A stretch of DNA of 64,000 nt from Flavobacteriaceae bacterium UBA7684 (GTDB lineage Bacteria; Bacteroidota; Bacteroidia; Flavobacteriales; Flavobacteriaceae). Below, piece by piece: positions 16,491 to 25,849 of the stretch. Both the position numbers and the translations under genes were made by a program. The stretch spans positions 50,496 to 114,495 of the forward strand of contig DLGW01000024.1 of the NCBI GenBank assembly GCA_002482885.1, read 5' to 3'. Under the pieces are notes generated by a model. That model was given only the letters and a program-made list of their open reading frames with translations, was not told the origin of the DNA and searched no databases. The stretch's first letter is position 1; each line of letters opens with the position of its first letter.

Positions 16491-18351
16491 ATGAAGAACT
16501 TTTGGTTATTGACTATTCTATTGTGTTGCACAATAGGGTTTGCCCAAAATGGAAAAATATATCCTAAAAACGGAAAATACGAACCTGGAAAATCCAATGT
16601 GTTTGTGTATGAACCTGCTTATGGTATGGAAATTCCAGAAGCAGAATATGTTGGAGTTTATTTTAAGCAAAGTTATTATGTTAATTATAAAAAAAACACC
16701 TCTATTAAAAAATGAAAATCAGTTTGAATTTCAGCTCAAAGTAGTAGATACTACCGCCGCGGTGATGTTTTCTGTAATTGACGAAAAAAATAATACAGTT
16801 GATAATAATAACGGCAAATTATATTATTACGATTTATTGCCCGACACAGAACAAAAAAACAAATTAATAATTGCAGAATTCCCACCGCACTATGCGCAGA
16901 ATGTTAATTTGGATTATTCTTTAGAAGAAAAAATAAAAATCATGGATGTTGCCTATGAAAAAAATCCATCTTTAAAAAAAGAGTTTAATTATTTTAATGT
17001 TTACCTGCGTAATAAACTATTAATTGATAAAGAAAAAGCCCAAGCAGAAATCAATCAGATGATTGAAGGGTTAATCAAAACAAATACTGAGGAAAGTTTA
17101 AATGATGTATATCTCATGTATATGACTTTGGGCGAATCAAAAAAAATGATGGAAACCATTGAAGATGTAAAAGTTAAATTCCCTAAAGGTTTTACAGTTA
17201 AATGGTCGTTTATCAGTGAATTACAAGATAAAACAAGAATCGATGAAACCGTTTCTTTAGATTACATCTTACAAAAGAGAAAAGAATTTTCTGAAAAATT
17301 TGGGGTGGAGTTAGAACACCAAAAAGAAACTTTTGATTTATTATGTGTTCAAGCCGCTTTAAATGAAAAAAAATGGAATTTAGTATTGACTTACGAAAAG
17401 GAATTTGAAGATAAATTAAGGTTGATTTCGGTGTACAACAATGCTATTTTATATAATATCGATGAAAATATAAACTCAATCCCTAAAGATTTAGAATTTG
17501 CCGAAAAAATATATCATCATGCACAACAGATTTTATCTGATAGATTAAACAATTTAAAATATTATGAAGATGTAATGGATTTTCAATGGTATCAAAATCT
17601 ATTAAAGAATAGTTATACTTTACTGTTGTACAAAAAAGGTGCATTTGAAAAAGCATACGAACTTCAAAATGAATTAGAAGAGTTGGGTTATATAGATGAA
17701 GATAGCATTGAAAGAATGGCAATTATTGCCGAAAAAGCCAAAGGGGTGGAATTCACCAAAGATTACATTGAAACCAAATTAAATGAGGGTATAGAATCAG
17801 AACCCTTATTCAATCAATTAGAAAACATATATCAAAAACTTGGAATTCCTAATATTGAATTTATCAAGTACAAAAAAGAAATTAGAAAAGATGTTGCAAC
17901 AACTTCAAAAGAAAATGTATCCATTAATTTTCCAAATGAGGTAGCTCCTGAATTCGAATTGACCGATTTAGAAGGTAAAAAAATAAAACTCTCGGATTAC
18001 CAAGGTAAGGTAGTAGTCTTGGATTTTTGGACAACTACTTGTGGACCATGTTTGGCTTCTTTTCCTAAAATGCAAGAATTGGTCAATAACTATAAAAACG
18101 AAAAGGTAGCTTTCTTTTTTATCAACATCAACAGATTTAAGGATGTTAAAGCTGCCCAAGAAAAATTGAATTTCTTTATAAAAAAGAAAGGATATGATTT
18201 TCAAGTACTGACAGACTTTGAAAAAAAAGTATCTGAAAATTATAAAATTACTCATGTGCCTACAAAAATTGTAATTGATAAAACAGGTAAAGTTATATCT
18301 GTCGATGGCTCTTATCTAACCATTAAAGAATTAATAGAAGCAAATAAATAA
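16491..18351 (+). pseudogene. Thioredoxin-domain secreted protein gene, frameshifted at an A8 tract
   Basis: The first 66-67 codons give a signal peptide (MKNFWLLTILLCCTIGFAQ) and the start of a mature protein. The frame then closes at 16713-16715. The continuation lies one frame over and runs to 18351. The switch maps to eight A at 16689-16696; seven A would give one frame of about 619 residues. The C-terminal ~150 residues are a TlpA/AhpC-TSA-type thioredoxin domain with VAPEFELTDLEGKKIKL and the redox motif TTCGPC. The middle is helical and unassigned. The reading could be a sequencing error, a fixed mutation or phase variation. The gene after it starts two bases past its stop, which suggests a shared operon. 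Confidence 0.8.
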
Positions 18352-18352
18352 A

Positions 18353-19306
18353 ATGACAAATTATACAAAATTTAATGTAATAACCTTGTTGCTTTTTTTT
18401 GTAAGCATGCAATCACAAACGCTTACCAAAATAAAACAAGAACCTAAAAACAACGATTTTGGTTCGGTAGAAGAAAAGATAAATAATTTTACCGGGCGTA
18501 TTTATCATTTAAATAAAAATACCCGAAAATTACCAAACTTTGATACCATAAAACCAGTTGGACTTATTTATACCGAAGAACTAAGTATCAAAAGACAAGC
18601 GTTCAATAAAGGATTCCCAGGTGTTACTAATCGTTTTGAATATTTTGGAATTGATTATCAAGCCCATTTTTATGTAAAAGAATCAGGAGTCTATTGTTTT
18701 TTGTTAGGTTCCGATGATGGTTCAAAATTATTTATAGACAATAAACTGGTCATTGATAATGATGGTGCTCATCCGTTAGTCTATAAAAATGAATGTGTGA
18801 AAATGTTAAAAGGCATGCATGCCATTAGGGTTCAATATTTTCAAGGCCCTAGAATGGATGTAGCTTTAACGTTAAAATGCAAAAAAGTAGATGAAAAAAC
18901 ATTTGAGGCTTTTAAACTTTCAGATTTTTCTCCTATTACAGTTACAAATAACTCCAATGTGATAGACATTAGCGTTGCCGATGATATTCTGTTTAATCAC
19001 GATAGTTTTGAACTCAGTAAGGATGCGAAATACACCTTATCCGAAATAAAAAGAGTGATTTTAGATAAAACTACGGTAAAAAAAATAATCATAAACGGAC
19101 ATACCGACAATGTTGGGGATGAAAAGTACAATCTAAAATTATCTTTAAACAGAGCAAATGCCGTTAAAAATTATTTAATATCTAATGGACTTAGTTTAGA
19201 ATTTATAGAATGTAATGGACTTGGCGAATCCGTTCCTGTGGCGCTGAATGATATTGAAGAAAATAAACGAAAAAACAGACGGATTGAAATTAAAATTCTG
19301 AAATAA
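18353..19306 (+). CDS. OmpA-family protein with PA14 domain
   Basis: Secreted envelope protein of 317 residues. After a signal peptide ending near MQSQT comes a PA14-like domain (about residues 60-180), with YFGIDYQAHFYVKESGVYCF, LGSDDGSKLFIDNKLVIDN and GMHAIRVQYFQGP. The C-terminal ~110 residues are an OmpA peptidoglycan-binding domain: ILFNHDSFELSKDAK, INGHTDNVGDEKYN, LSLNRANAVKNYL and ENKRKNRRIEI. PA14 domains often bind carbohydrate, so a cell-wall-anchored sugar-binding role is inferred. It starts two bases after the frameshifted thioredoxin-domain gene. Confidence 0.9.
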   Translation: MTNYTKFNVITLLLFFVSMQSQTLTKIKQEPKNNDFGSVEEKINNFTGRIYHLNKNTRKLPNFDTIKPVGLIYTEELSIKRQAFNKGFPGVTNRFEYFGIDYQAHFYVKESGVYCFLLGSDDGSKLFIDNKLVIDNDGAHPLVYKNECVKMLKGMHAIRVQYFQGPRMDVALTLKCKKVDEKTFEAFKLSDFSPITVTNNSNVIDISVADDILFNHDSFELSKDAKYTLSEIKRVILDKTTVKKIIINGHTDNVGDEKYNLKLSLNRANAVKNYLISNGLSLEFIECNGLGESVPVALNDIEENKRKNRRIEIKILK

Positions 19307-19340
19307 AATATTCTAAATACTTTTTTTTAATTAAAACCTG

Positions 19341-20216
19341 ATGACTCGTAAAGAATTTCTTAGTTTGTTTGCGGTTTCACCTTTATTTGTACAAATGACC
19401 TTACAAGATTTACATCGCACTTCTTTGAATCTGCCTAATACTCCTTTGATGCCTTTGTTATTTGTAGGGCATGGTAGCCCAATGAATGCCATTGAGAAAA
19501 ACGAATTCAGTTTAGAATGGAAAAAAATCGCAGAGCAACTACCAAAGCCTAATGCGATTTTATGTGTTTCTGCACACTGGGAAACCAAAGGCACACAAGT
19601 AACTGCGATGGAAAAACCAAAAACCATACATGATTTTGGAGGCTTCCCAAAAGCTTTGTTCGACGTGCAGTATCCTGCATTAGGAAATCCAGCATTGGCG
19701 GAAGAAGTCAAAAATTTGATGTTGCCCACAGCTGTGGAATTAGACCATCAATGGGGATTGGATCATGGATGCTGGTCGGTAATTTCGGTAATGTATCCTA
19801 ATGCGGATATTCCTGTATTACAGCTTAGTTTAGATTATACCAAAGACGCAAATTATCATTTTCAATTGGCAAAACAGTTACAATCTCTCCGAAAAAAAGG
19901 GGTATTAATCATTGGAAGCGGAAACATGGTACACAACTTAGGTGTTTTAGATTGGAAAAATCCTAATGGAGCTTACGATTGGGCAACCGAAGCTAACGAA
20001 GGATTAAAAAACATGATTATCAACGAAGAGTTTACTCAATTGTGTCGTGCAGAAAGTCTTTCTAAGTCGTATCAATTAGCCATTCCAACGCCAGATCATT
20101 ATCATCCGATGATGTATGTTTTGGGTTTAAAGAATAAAGATGAAAACCTACAATTTTTTAACGATAAAACCGTTATGGGATCTATTTCTATGACTTCGTT
20201 TGTGGTGGGTGGTTAA
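19341..20216 (+). CDS. ygiD: LigB-type class III extradiol dioxygenase (4,5-DOPA dioxygenase family)
   Basis: Member of the DODA-type extradiol ring-cleavage dioxygenase family, 291 residues. Metal-site regions: FVGHGSPMNAIE near residue 40, SAHWETKGTQVT near 80, LDHQWGLDHGCWSVI near 135, and HYHPMMYVLGL near the C-terminus. An N-terminal segment of about 35 residues (MTRKEFLSLFAVSP) precedes the domain and could be an export signal; it is KR-like rather than a true twin-arginine motif. The true substrate in this organism is unknown. A strong terminator follows. Confidence 0.88.
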   Translation: MTRKEFLSLFAVSPLFVQMTLQDLHRTSLNLPNTPLMPLLFVGHGSPMNAIEKNEFSLEWKKIAEQLPKPNAILCVSAHWETKGTQVTAMEKPKTIHDFGGFPKALFDVQYPALGNPALAEEVKNLMLPTAVELDHQWGLDHGCWSVISVMYPNADIPVLQLSLDYTKDANYHFQLAKQLQSLRKKGVLIIGSGNMVHNLGVLDWKNPNGAYDWATEANEGLKNMIINEEFTQLCRAESLSKSYQLAIPTPDHYHPMMYVLGLKNKDENLQFFNDKTVMGSISMTSFVVGG

Positions 20217-20221
20217 AAAAA

Positions 20222-20256
20222 AAACGAGGCTTTCTATGTTCTAGAAAGCCTCGTTT
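20222..20256. terminator. Bidirectional terminator after ygiD
   Basis: A perfect 15-base-pair stem, AAACGAGGCTTTCTA with its complement, around TGTTC. A-run before it and T-rich sequence after it suit both the rightward ygiD and the leftward gene at 20276. Confidence 0.9.
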
Positions 20257-20275
20257 AAGAGTTGAGTTTTTGTGA

Positions 20276-20797
20276 TTAATATTTATAACCAACCCCTTTT
20301 TTAATAACTTGTGATCCCCCTAAAGAGTTAGAGTTGTATCCAGTTGTTGCTTTATCTGCTGTTAAAAGTATAAATGGACAGCCTATTTCTGCAGCTGCTA
20401 TTTTTAATTTTTTTTCTGCTTTCTTATCGCCTGTATTACCAGTATGATAATTAACTAGACCAGTTTTTCCTCTAACTTCTTCACCTTTTTTAAGGCCTGC
20501 GATATAAGCTTTATCCTCTAGAATAACTACTTTTTCCCAGTCTGCTTCTCCTTTAACAACAATTTTTTCAGTGACTTCCTCAATACGTCCACTTTTTCCG
20601 TAAATTATTTTTTCAATAGCGTATTTACTTAGAGTGTTTTCAGCATCTTCTCCGTCATATTTAAAAATAACGGTAAATTCTTCTAATTTTACTACTTTTC
20701 CTTCTACAGTTTCTCCATTGTGCTTGAAGATTTTATCTGATTGAGCATTTGCGTAAGCGGCACAAAAAATAAGTGCCATTAATAACATTTTTTTCAT
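20276..20797 (-). CDS. Secreted hypothetical protein
   Basis: Not recognised. A signal peptide (MKKMLLMALIFCAAYANAQ) precedes a short beta-rich N-terminal half, with FKHNGETVEGKVVKLEEFTVIFKY-like strands typical of small Bacteroidota secreted proteins. The C-terminal half is Lys/Gly-rich and has one Cys. A GCPFILLTADK stretch near residue 140 may be a conserved strand. It stands alone, with ygiD convergent and recX behind it on the same strand after a 120-base gap. Confidence 0.75.
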   Translation of the reverse strand: MKKMLLMALIFCAAYANAQSDKIFKHNGETVEGKVVKLEEFTVIFKYDGEDAENTLSKYAIEKIIYGKSGRIEEVTEKIVVKGEADWEKVVILEDKAYIAGLKKGEEVRGKTGLVNYHTGNTGDKKAEKKLKIAAAEIGCPFILLTADKATTGYNSNSLGGSQVIKKGVGYKY

Positions 20798-20917
20798 AAA
20801 GTTTTTTTTAAGTATTCAAATTTATAAAAATATCAATACCCTACATTATTATTTTATAAACTTTTCTGGCGCTTATCATTTATGCGTTTTTAACATATTT
20901 CAAAAGAAAAGTAAAAA

Positions 20918-21367
20918 CTACTCTTGCTGATTGATAAAATCATAAACCCATGCAGATTCGTAACCTTTACGCAGTAAAAAATCGGCTACTTTTTTCTTTT
21001 TTTTAAGGATATTTTTTTCGGTTACGCTCTGCCATTGTTTTTGTGCGAGTTCTAAAAAAGTAGCTTCGTAAGCATCCTCAGGAATCTCTTTAAGAGCGAG
21101 TTGAATGTTGTGCGAACTTATTTTTCTGAATTTTAATTCATTGACAATCCGGTTGCGTCCCCATTTTTTTATGGCATGTTTTCCACGGGCAAAAGATTGG
21201 GCAAATCGGGTTTCGTTTAAAAAGTTGTGTTCAATTAAATGAACCATGATTTCATCCCTTTCGGCATAAGGAATGTTTAGGTCTATCATCTTTTGAAGGA
21301 CTTCCGAATGACAGCGTTCCTGATATCCGCAAAAATATTCTAGCTTTTGTTTGTATTCGGAATTCAT
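20918..21367 (-). CDS. recX: Regulatory protein RecX
   Basis: Modulator of RecA filaments, all-helical with tandem three-helix repeats. Recognisable pieces are CGYQERCHSEVLQKM, HNFLNETRFAQSFARGKHAIKKWG and RNRIVNELKFRKIS. I chose the ATG at 21367 (MNSEYKQKL), giving 149 residues, the usual size. That codon shares one base with the stop of the upstream RNA methyltransferase gene (TAATG), which implies translational coupling. recA is not in the window. Confidence 0.92.
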   Translation of the reverse strand: MNSEYKQKLEYFCGYQERCHSEVLQKMIDLNIPYAERDEIMVHLIEHNFLNETRFAQSFARGKHAIKKWGRNRIVNELKFRKISSHNIQLALKEIPEDAYEATFLELAQKQWQSVTEKNILKKKKKVADFLLRKGYESAWVYDFINQQE

Positions 21368-22104
21368 TACAAATAAAAATTTCGTCTTTGCATTTCGCTT
21401 AAACAAATCGAAGTTGCGGTGGCTACATTTAAACTTTCGGTTTGTTGTAAATCACCAAATCTAGGAATGCTTATTTTTTGAGTCACTAAATCTTCAATGG
21501 TTTTTGAAATTCCATTAGCTTCGTTACCCATAATTAAAATAGTTTTTGAAGGTAATGCTGTAGTGTAAATATTTTCCCCTTCCATAAAGGTTCCTAAAAT
21601 AGGGTAATCAGCATTTTGTAAATAAGAGGCTAGGTCGGTGTATAGTATGTTTACACGGGCTAAAGAACCCATGGTAGATTGAATTACTTTGGGATTATAA
21701 GCATCAACCGTATTTTCGGAACAAATGATTTGCTCAATACCAAACCAATCACACAATCTAATTATGGTTCCCAAATTGCCAGGGTCGTTGATTTGGTCTA
21801 AAGCAAGTATGATTGGACTTTCGACTTTCGACTTTCGACTTTCGACTAATTTAAAGACCGCTAAACAAACATTGGGGGTGGTTAAAAAACTGATTTTATG
21901 GAGTTCGGCTTCGGAAATTAGGGTTGTACCTAAGTTTTTAGGGAATAAATTTTCTTGGGTGCTGAATAAATATTCAGCCGTATAGCCCGCATTTAGGAAT
22001 TCAGAAATCACTTTATAGCCTTCGGCAACAAACAATCCGCTCTCTTCGCGGGACTTTTTTCTGTGCAGACTGTTGATTAATTTAATTTGGTTTTTTGTAA
22101 CCAT
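21367..22104 (-). CDS. TrmH-family (SpoU) RNA 2'-O-methyltransferase
   Basis: A substrate-binding N-terminal domain (LHRKKSREESGLFVAEGYKVISEFL-like region, residues about 10-90) is followed by a SPOUT catalytic domain. Motifs: DQINDPGNLGTIIRLCDWF, ILIMGNEANGIS and IPRFGDLQQTESLNVATA, typical of TrmH-type enzymes. The start is the ATG at 22104 (MVTKNQIKLINS). The linker between domains is encoded by four 7-base repeats (21817-21844). The gene is divergent from the tamL-like gene and coupled to recX. The RNA target, rRNA or tRNA, cannot be told. Confidence 0.92.
   Translation of the reverse strand: MVTKNQIKLINSLHRKKSREESGLFVAEGYKVISEFLNAGYTAEYLFSTQENLFPKNLGTTLISEAELHKISFLTTPNVCLAVFKLVESRKSKVESPIILALDQINDPGNLGTIIRLCDWFGIEQIICSENTVDAYNPKVIQSTMGSLARVNILYTDLASYLQNADYPILGTFMEGENIYTTALPSKTILIMGNEANGISKTIEDLVTQKISIPRFGDLQQTESLNVATATSICLSEMQRRNFYL
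21817..21847. repeat. Heptanucleotide tandem repeat inside the RNA methyltransferase gene
   Basis: ACTTTCG four times in a row plus a partial ACT on the plus strand, reading (CGAAAGT)n on the coding strand. The unit is not a multiple of three, so gain or loss of one unit would shift the frame. It encodes residues VESRKSKVES. Confidence 0.9.
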
Positions 22105-22123
22105 ATAAAATGATGTATTTTTG
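22095..22123 (+). promoter_or_regulatory. Promoter of the tamL-like gene
   Basis: TTG (22095-22097), an 18-base spacer and TATTTTTG (22116-22123) fit the Bacteroidota consensus. The predicted transcript start, near 22130, falls after the TTG codon at 22121 taken here as the start of the gene; an in-frame TTG at 22139 would fit better. Confidence 0.6.
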
Positions 22124-24694
22124 AGAAATTTTAAGGCATTGTTATACCGCATCGGCACAAAAATACTATTATTAATTGTTTTAGTGAGTTTTATTCACTC
22201 TTGCAACAGCACCAAAGAAATTCAACCCTACAAACCCTTGTTAGGTTCGAACAAAGTTTATGTGGACGAAAGGTTAAATTCCATAGAGGAAGTTAATGAA
22301 ATTCCTAATCCCAAACCCAACGCTAAAGTATTAGGTTTTCGATTTTGGTTAGCGGTACATAATCTTTCTAAAAAAAATCCAGACTCAACGTATCAGATTT
22401 GGTTGAATAAAAAACAGGGTAGAAAAAAGTTTTTAGAATTCGTATTGTCTAAAAAACAAACTCAACGACTAGGTAAAAGTTTTATAGTTTCGGGTTGGAG
22501 TGATTTTTTTAAAGAAATCGGAGAAAAACCTAGCTTGTTGGATTCTGCCAAAATTATAACTTCTAAAAAAAGATTAAAATCTTATTATTTCAGAAAAGGA
22601 TATTTTAACGCGCAAGTGAATAGCGAAGTAATTCAAGATTCCAATAGTAAAATTGCGCAGGTTGCTTATAAAGTAAATACAGGAAAAAGATATTTTATAG
22701 ATTCCTTGCAATCAGTTATAGAATCTCCCTCTTTAGATTCCTTATACAAGGAAAGATTAAAAAGAACTCGAATTAAAAAAGGAGAGCCTTATTTAACCGA
22801 AAATTTAGAAGAAGAGCGCGATAGAATTTCACAAGGATTCAGAAATAACGGCGTATATCATTTTCAAACCAATAATATTACTTACGCGGTTGATACTTTA
22901 AATACTGGACATAAGGCAAACGTAAAATTAATTATAAAAGATCGTTTAATTACCTCGGGAGATACCTCGGTAACCCAACCTTTTCAGATTTATAAGATTT
23001 CTAGAATTAACGTTTTTACCGAAGACCCTTTAGCCGAAAAGTCTACAAAAGTAATTGATAGTGCTAATTACAAGGACATTCGTTTTTATAGTTATGGTAA
23101 ATTGCGTTATCGTCCTAAAGCCATTGCTGAAGCCATTTTTTTCAGTCAAGACGCTCTGTATAGCGACAATAATCGTACGTTAACCACAAGATCTTTAAGT
23201 AATTTAAAGGTTTTTCATTATCCGAATATTCAGTTTCTAGAGAATAAAGATTCTATACCATCGTTAACGGCTAATATTTATTTGTCTCCTCGAGATAAAT
23301 ATAGTTTTGAAACTAGTTTTAGTGTAATTCATTCCAATATTCAAGATATAGGGATTACTTACAATGCCTCTGTTGGGGTGCGAAATATTTTTCACGGAGC
23401 AGAAACTTTAGAATTGGCAGGTAGGGGGAATTTAGGTTCTTCCAAAGATTTGGCGAATTACGATACCCGATTTTTTAATCTTTCGGAATATGGTGCCGAT
23501 TTAAAATTAAGCGTGCCTAGATTTTTATCACCAATAGGTCTTAAGAAATGGATTCCTAAAAGAATGATTCCTAGTACTTTATTTAGTTTGGGTTTTTCTA
23601 TTCAAGAAAATATAGGATTGGATAAACAAAATTTGTTAGGAAATATTGGGTATAAGTGGGATCCTAAAAAAGAAATCAGTGCCAAATTGGATTTGTTAAA
23701 CGTGCAATATGTGCGCAATGTGAACAGTGCTAATTACTTTAATGTGTATCGTTCCTCTTACAATCGATTGAACGATATTGCCAGAGCCTATAATACCAAT
23801 GCAGATTGGGTAAATGACTCGGATAATTTGATAGTAGACAGTGGTACTAGTGGGTTTATTTCTGAAGTGCTAAATAATCAAACCATATTGACTTCGGCGG
23901 ATGCTGAATTTTTAGAAGTGAGCCGAATAAATGAACGAAAATTTAGATTAAGTGAAAACAACCTAATTACTGCTACTAATTTTCAGTTGACTAAAAATAC
24001 CCAAAGAGATGTATTCGACAATAATTTTTACATCTTTAAAACTAAAATAGAATCGGCAGGTTTGCTCATGTCTGTTTTGTCTAATTTGAACCCTGCTAAT
24101 CAAGGCATTTCACAAGGAAGAACTTTTTATGATGTAGCTTATTCCCAATACGGTAAATTGGAGCTAGAATACATAAAACATTGGGACTTAAAAACGAAAA
24201 GTTCCATTGCAACAAGAATCTTTTCGGGTATAGCTATTCCTTACGGAAATTCTATAAACATTCCATTTTCTAGAAGTTATTTTGGGGGAGGAGCAAACGA
24301 TAACAGGGCATGGCAACCTTATCGTTTGGGGCCAGGTAAAAGTGGAAGTTTAAATGATTTTAACGAAGCTAACTTTAAAATAGCCATGAATATTGAATAT
24401 CGTTTTGGGATATACAATAAGTTTAAAGGAGCTTTATTTGTAGACGCAGGTAATATTTGGAATGTTTACGATTATGTAAAAGATACCCGTTATACTTTTA
24501 ATGGAATTAAATCTTTACAAGATTTAGCCGTAGGTTCTGGTTTTGGTTTGCGATACGATTTAAGTTTTTTTGTGCTTAGGGTAGATATCGGCTTTAAAAA
24601 TTACGATCCTGCTAAAGAGTTAGTAGACAGATGGAAAAACAAATATAACTTTGCGAGTTCAGTTATTAACATTGGAATAAATTATCCTTTCTAA
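22121..24694 (+). CDS. tamL: TamL-type outer-membrane lipoprotein of the Omp85/BamA family
   Basis: Outer-membrane assembly factor. The N-terminus is a lipoprotein signal with the Cys in SFIHSCNSTK, which distinguishes Bacteroidota TamL from BamA. POTRA-like modules span about residues 70-400, and a C-terminal 16-strand Omp85 barrel follows. The barrel ends in INIGINYPF, with a terminal aromatic residue, and contains FSRSYFGGGANDNRAWQPY, close to the Omp85 lid-loop motif. Length is 857 residues. The start is uncertain: TTG at 22121 gives the longest frame, while the promoter suggests TTG at 22139; both keep the signal peptide. A TamB-like partner is not in the window. Confidence 0.88.
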   Translation: MRNFKALLYRIGTKILLLIVLVSFIHSCNSTKEIQPYKPLLGSNKVYVDERLNSIEEVNEIPNPKPNAKVLGFRFWLAVHNLSKKNPDSTYQIWLNKKQGRKKFLEFVLSKKQTQRLGKSFIVSGWSDFFKEIGEKPSLLDSAKIITSKKRLKSYYFRKGYFNAQVNSEVIQDSNSKIAQVAYKVNTGKRYFIDSLQSVIESPSLDSLYKERLKRTRIKKGEPYLTENLEEERDRISQGFRNNGVYHFQTNNITYAVDTLNTGHKANVKLIIKDRLITSGDTSVTQPFQIYKISRINVFTEDPLAEKSTKVIDSANYKDIRFYSYGKLRYRPKAIAEAIFFSQDALYSDNNRTLTTRSLSNLKVFHYPNIQFLENKDSIPSLTANIYLSPRDKYSFETSFSVIHSNIQDIGITYNASVGVRNIFHGAETLELAGRGNLGSSKDLANYDTRFFNLSEYGADLKLSVPRFLSPIGLKKWIPKRMIPSTLFSLGFSIQENIGLDKQNLLGNIGYKWDPKKEISAKLDLLNVQYVRNVNSANYFNVYRSSYNRLNDIARAYNTNADWVNDSDNLIVDSGTSGFISEVLNNQTILTSADAEFLEVSRINERKFRLSENNLITATNFQLTKNTQRDVFDNNFYIFKTKIESAGLLMSVLSNLNPANQGISQGRTFYDVAYSQYGKLELEYIKHWDLKTKSSIATRIFSGIAIPYGNSINIPFSRSYFGGGANDNRAWQPYRLGPGKSGSLNDFNEANFKIAMNIEYRFGIYNKFKGALFVDAGNIWNVYDYVKDTRYTFNGIKSLQDLAVGSGFGLRYDLSFFVLRVDIGFKNYDPAKELVDRWKNKYNFASSVINIGINYPF

Positions 24695-24737
24695 ATATAT
24701 TAATTTACTATTTTTGCTAAAATTTAAAATTCAAGTT

Positions 24738-25805
24738 ATGTCACACAAAATTAAGCCAGGAGTTGCTACGGGCGATGAAGTTCAAGAAATATTCAGATAT
24801 GCTAAAGAAAAAGGTTTTGCTTTACCTGCAGTAAACGTAATTGGTTCAAGCACCGTAAATGCGGTAATTGAAACAGCTGCTAAAGTAAATTCACCTGTTA
24901 TTATACAGTTTTCTAATGGTGGTGCGCAATACAATGCGGGAAAAGGTCTTAAAAACACCAATGAAAAAGCAGCTATCGCAGGTGCAATTGCAGGTGCAAT
25001 TCACGTGCACACTTTAGCAGAAGCTTACGGAGCTACGGTTATTTTACATACCGACCACTGTGCTAAAAAATTATTACCATGGATTGACGGTTTATTAGAT
25101 GCTAGTGAAGCTTATTATAAACAAAACGGAAAACCATTATTTAGTTCTCACATGATTGACTTGTCAGAAGAGCCTATCGAAGAGAACTTAGAAATTTGTA
25201 AAGAGTACCTAAAAAGAATGAGTAAAATGGGTATGACTTTAGAAATTGAATTAGGAATCACCGGTGGTGAAGAAGATGGTGTAGATAACTCAGACGTAGA
25301 TTCATCAAAATTATATACTCAGCCAGAAGAAGTAGCTTATGCTTACGAAGAATTATCTAAAGTAAGTGATAAATTTACCATTGCTGCTGCTTTTGGAAAC
25401 GTACATGGGGTTTACAAGCCAGGTAACGTTAAATTGACTCCAAAAATTCTTAAAAATTCTCAAGACTACGTTCAACAAAAATTTGGCTTAGGTCATAACC
25501 CAGTTGATTTCGTTTTCCACGGAGGTTCTGGTTCAACTAACGAAGAAATCAGAGAAGCGATTGGATACGGAGTGGTTAAAATGAACATTGATACCGACTT
25601 GCAATTTGCTTATACCGAAGGTATTCGTGATTATATGGTTTCTAAAATTGATTATTTAAAAACTCAAATCGGAAGTCCAGAAGGTGCAGATAGCCCGAAC
25701 AAAAAACACTACGATCCAAGAAAATGGTTAAGAGAAGGTGAATTAACTTTTATCAAAAGGTTAGAAGAAGCTTTCAAAGACTTAAACGCCATTAACACAT
25801 TATAA
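24738..25805 (+). CDS. fbaA: Class II fructose-bisphosphate aldolase
   Basis: Zinc-dependent aldolase of glycolysis and gluconeogenesis, 355 residues from the ATG at 24738 (MSHKIKPGV). Zinc ligands and signatures: ILHTDHCAKKLLPWIDGL, MTLEIELGITGGEEDGVDN, AAAFGNVHGVYKPG, and VDFVFHGGSGSTNEEI. TATTTTTG at 24709-24716 may be the -7 element. The gene stands between the tamL-like gene and accD on the same strand, with its own likely promoter. Confidence 0.96.
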   Translation: MSHKIKPGVATGDEVQEIFRYAKEKGFALPAVNVIGSSTVNAVIETAAKVNSPVIIQFSNGGAQYNAGKGLKNTNEKAAIAGAIAGAIHVHTLAEAYGATVILHTDHCAKKLLPWIDGLLDASEAYYKQNGKPLFSSHMIDLSEEPIEENLEICKEYLKRMSKMGMTLEIELGITGGEEDGVDNSDVDSSKLYTQPEEVAYAYEELSKVSDKFTIAAAFGNVHGVYKPGNVKLTPKILKNSQDYVQQKFGLGHNPVDFVFHGGSGSTNEEIREAIGYGVVKMNIDTDLQFAYTEGIRDYMVSKIDYLKTQIGSPEGADSPNKKHYDPRKWLREGELTFIKRLEEAFKDLNAINTL

Positions 25806-25849
25806 TTCATTAATTATCACTGAATAGTTTTAATTTTCAATAGAACAGT

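Noticed and set aside
21817..21847. CRISPR-like repeat
   Set aside because: The 7-base units are directly adjacent, with no spacers, and lie inside a gene.
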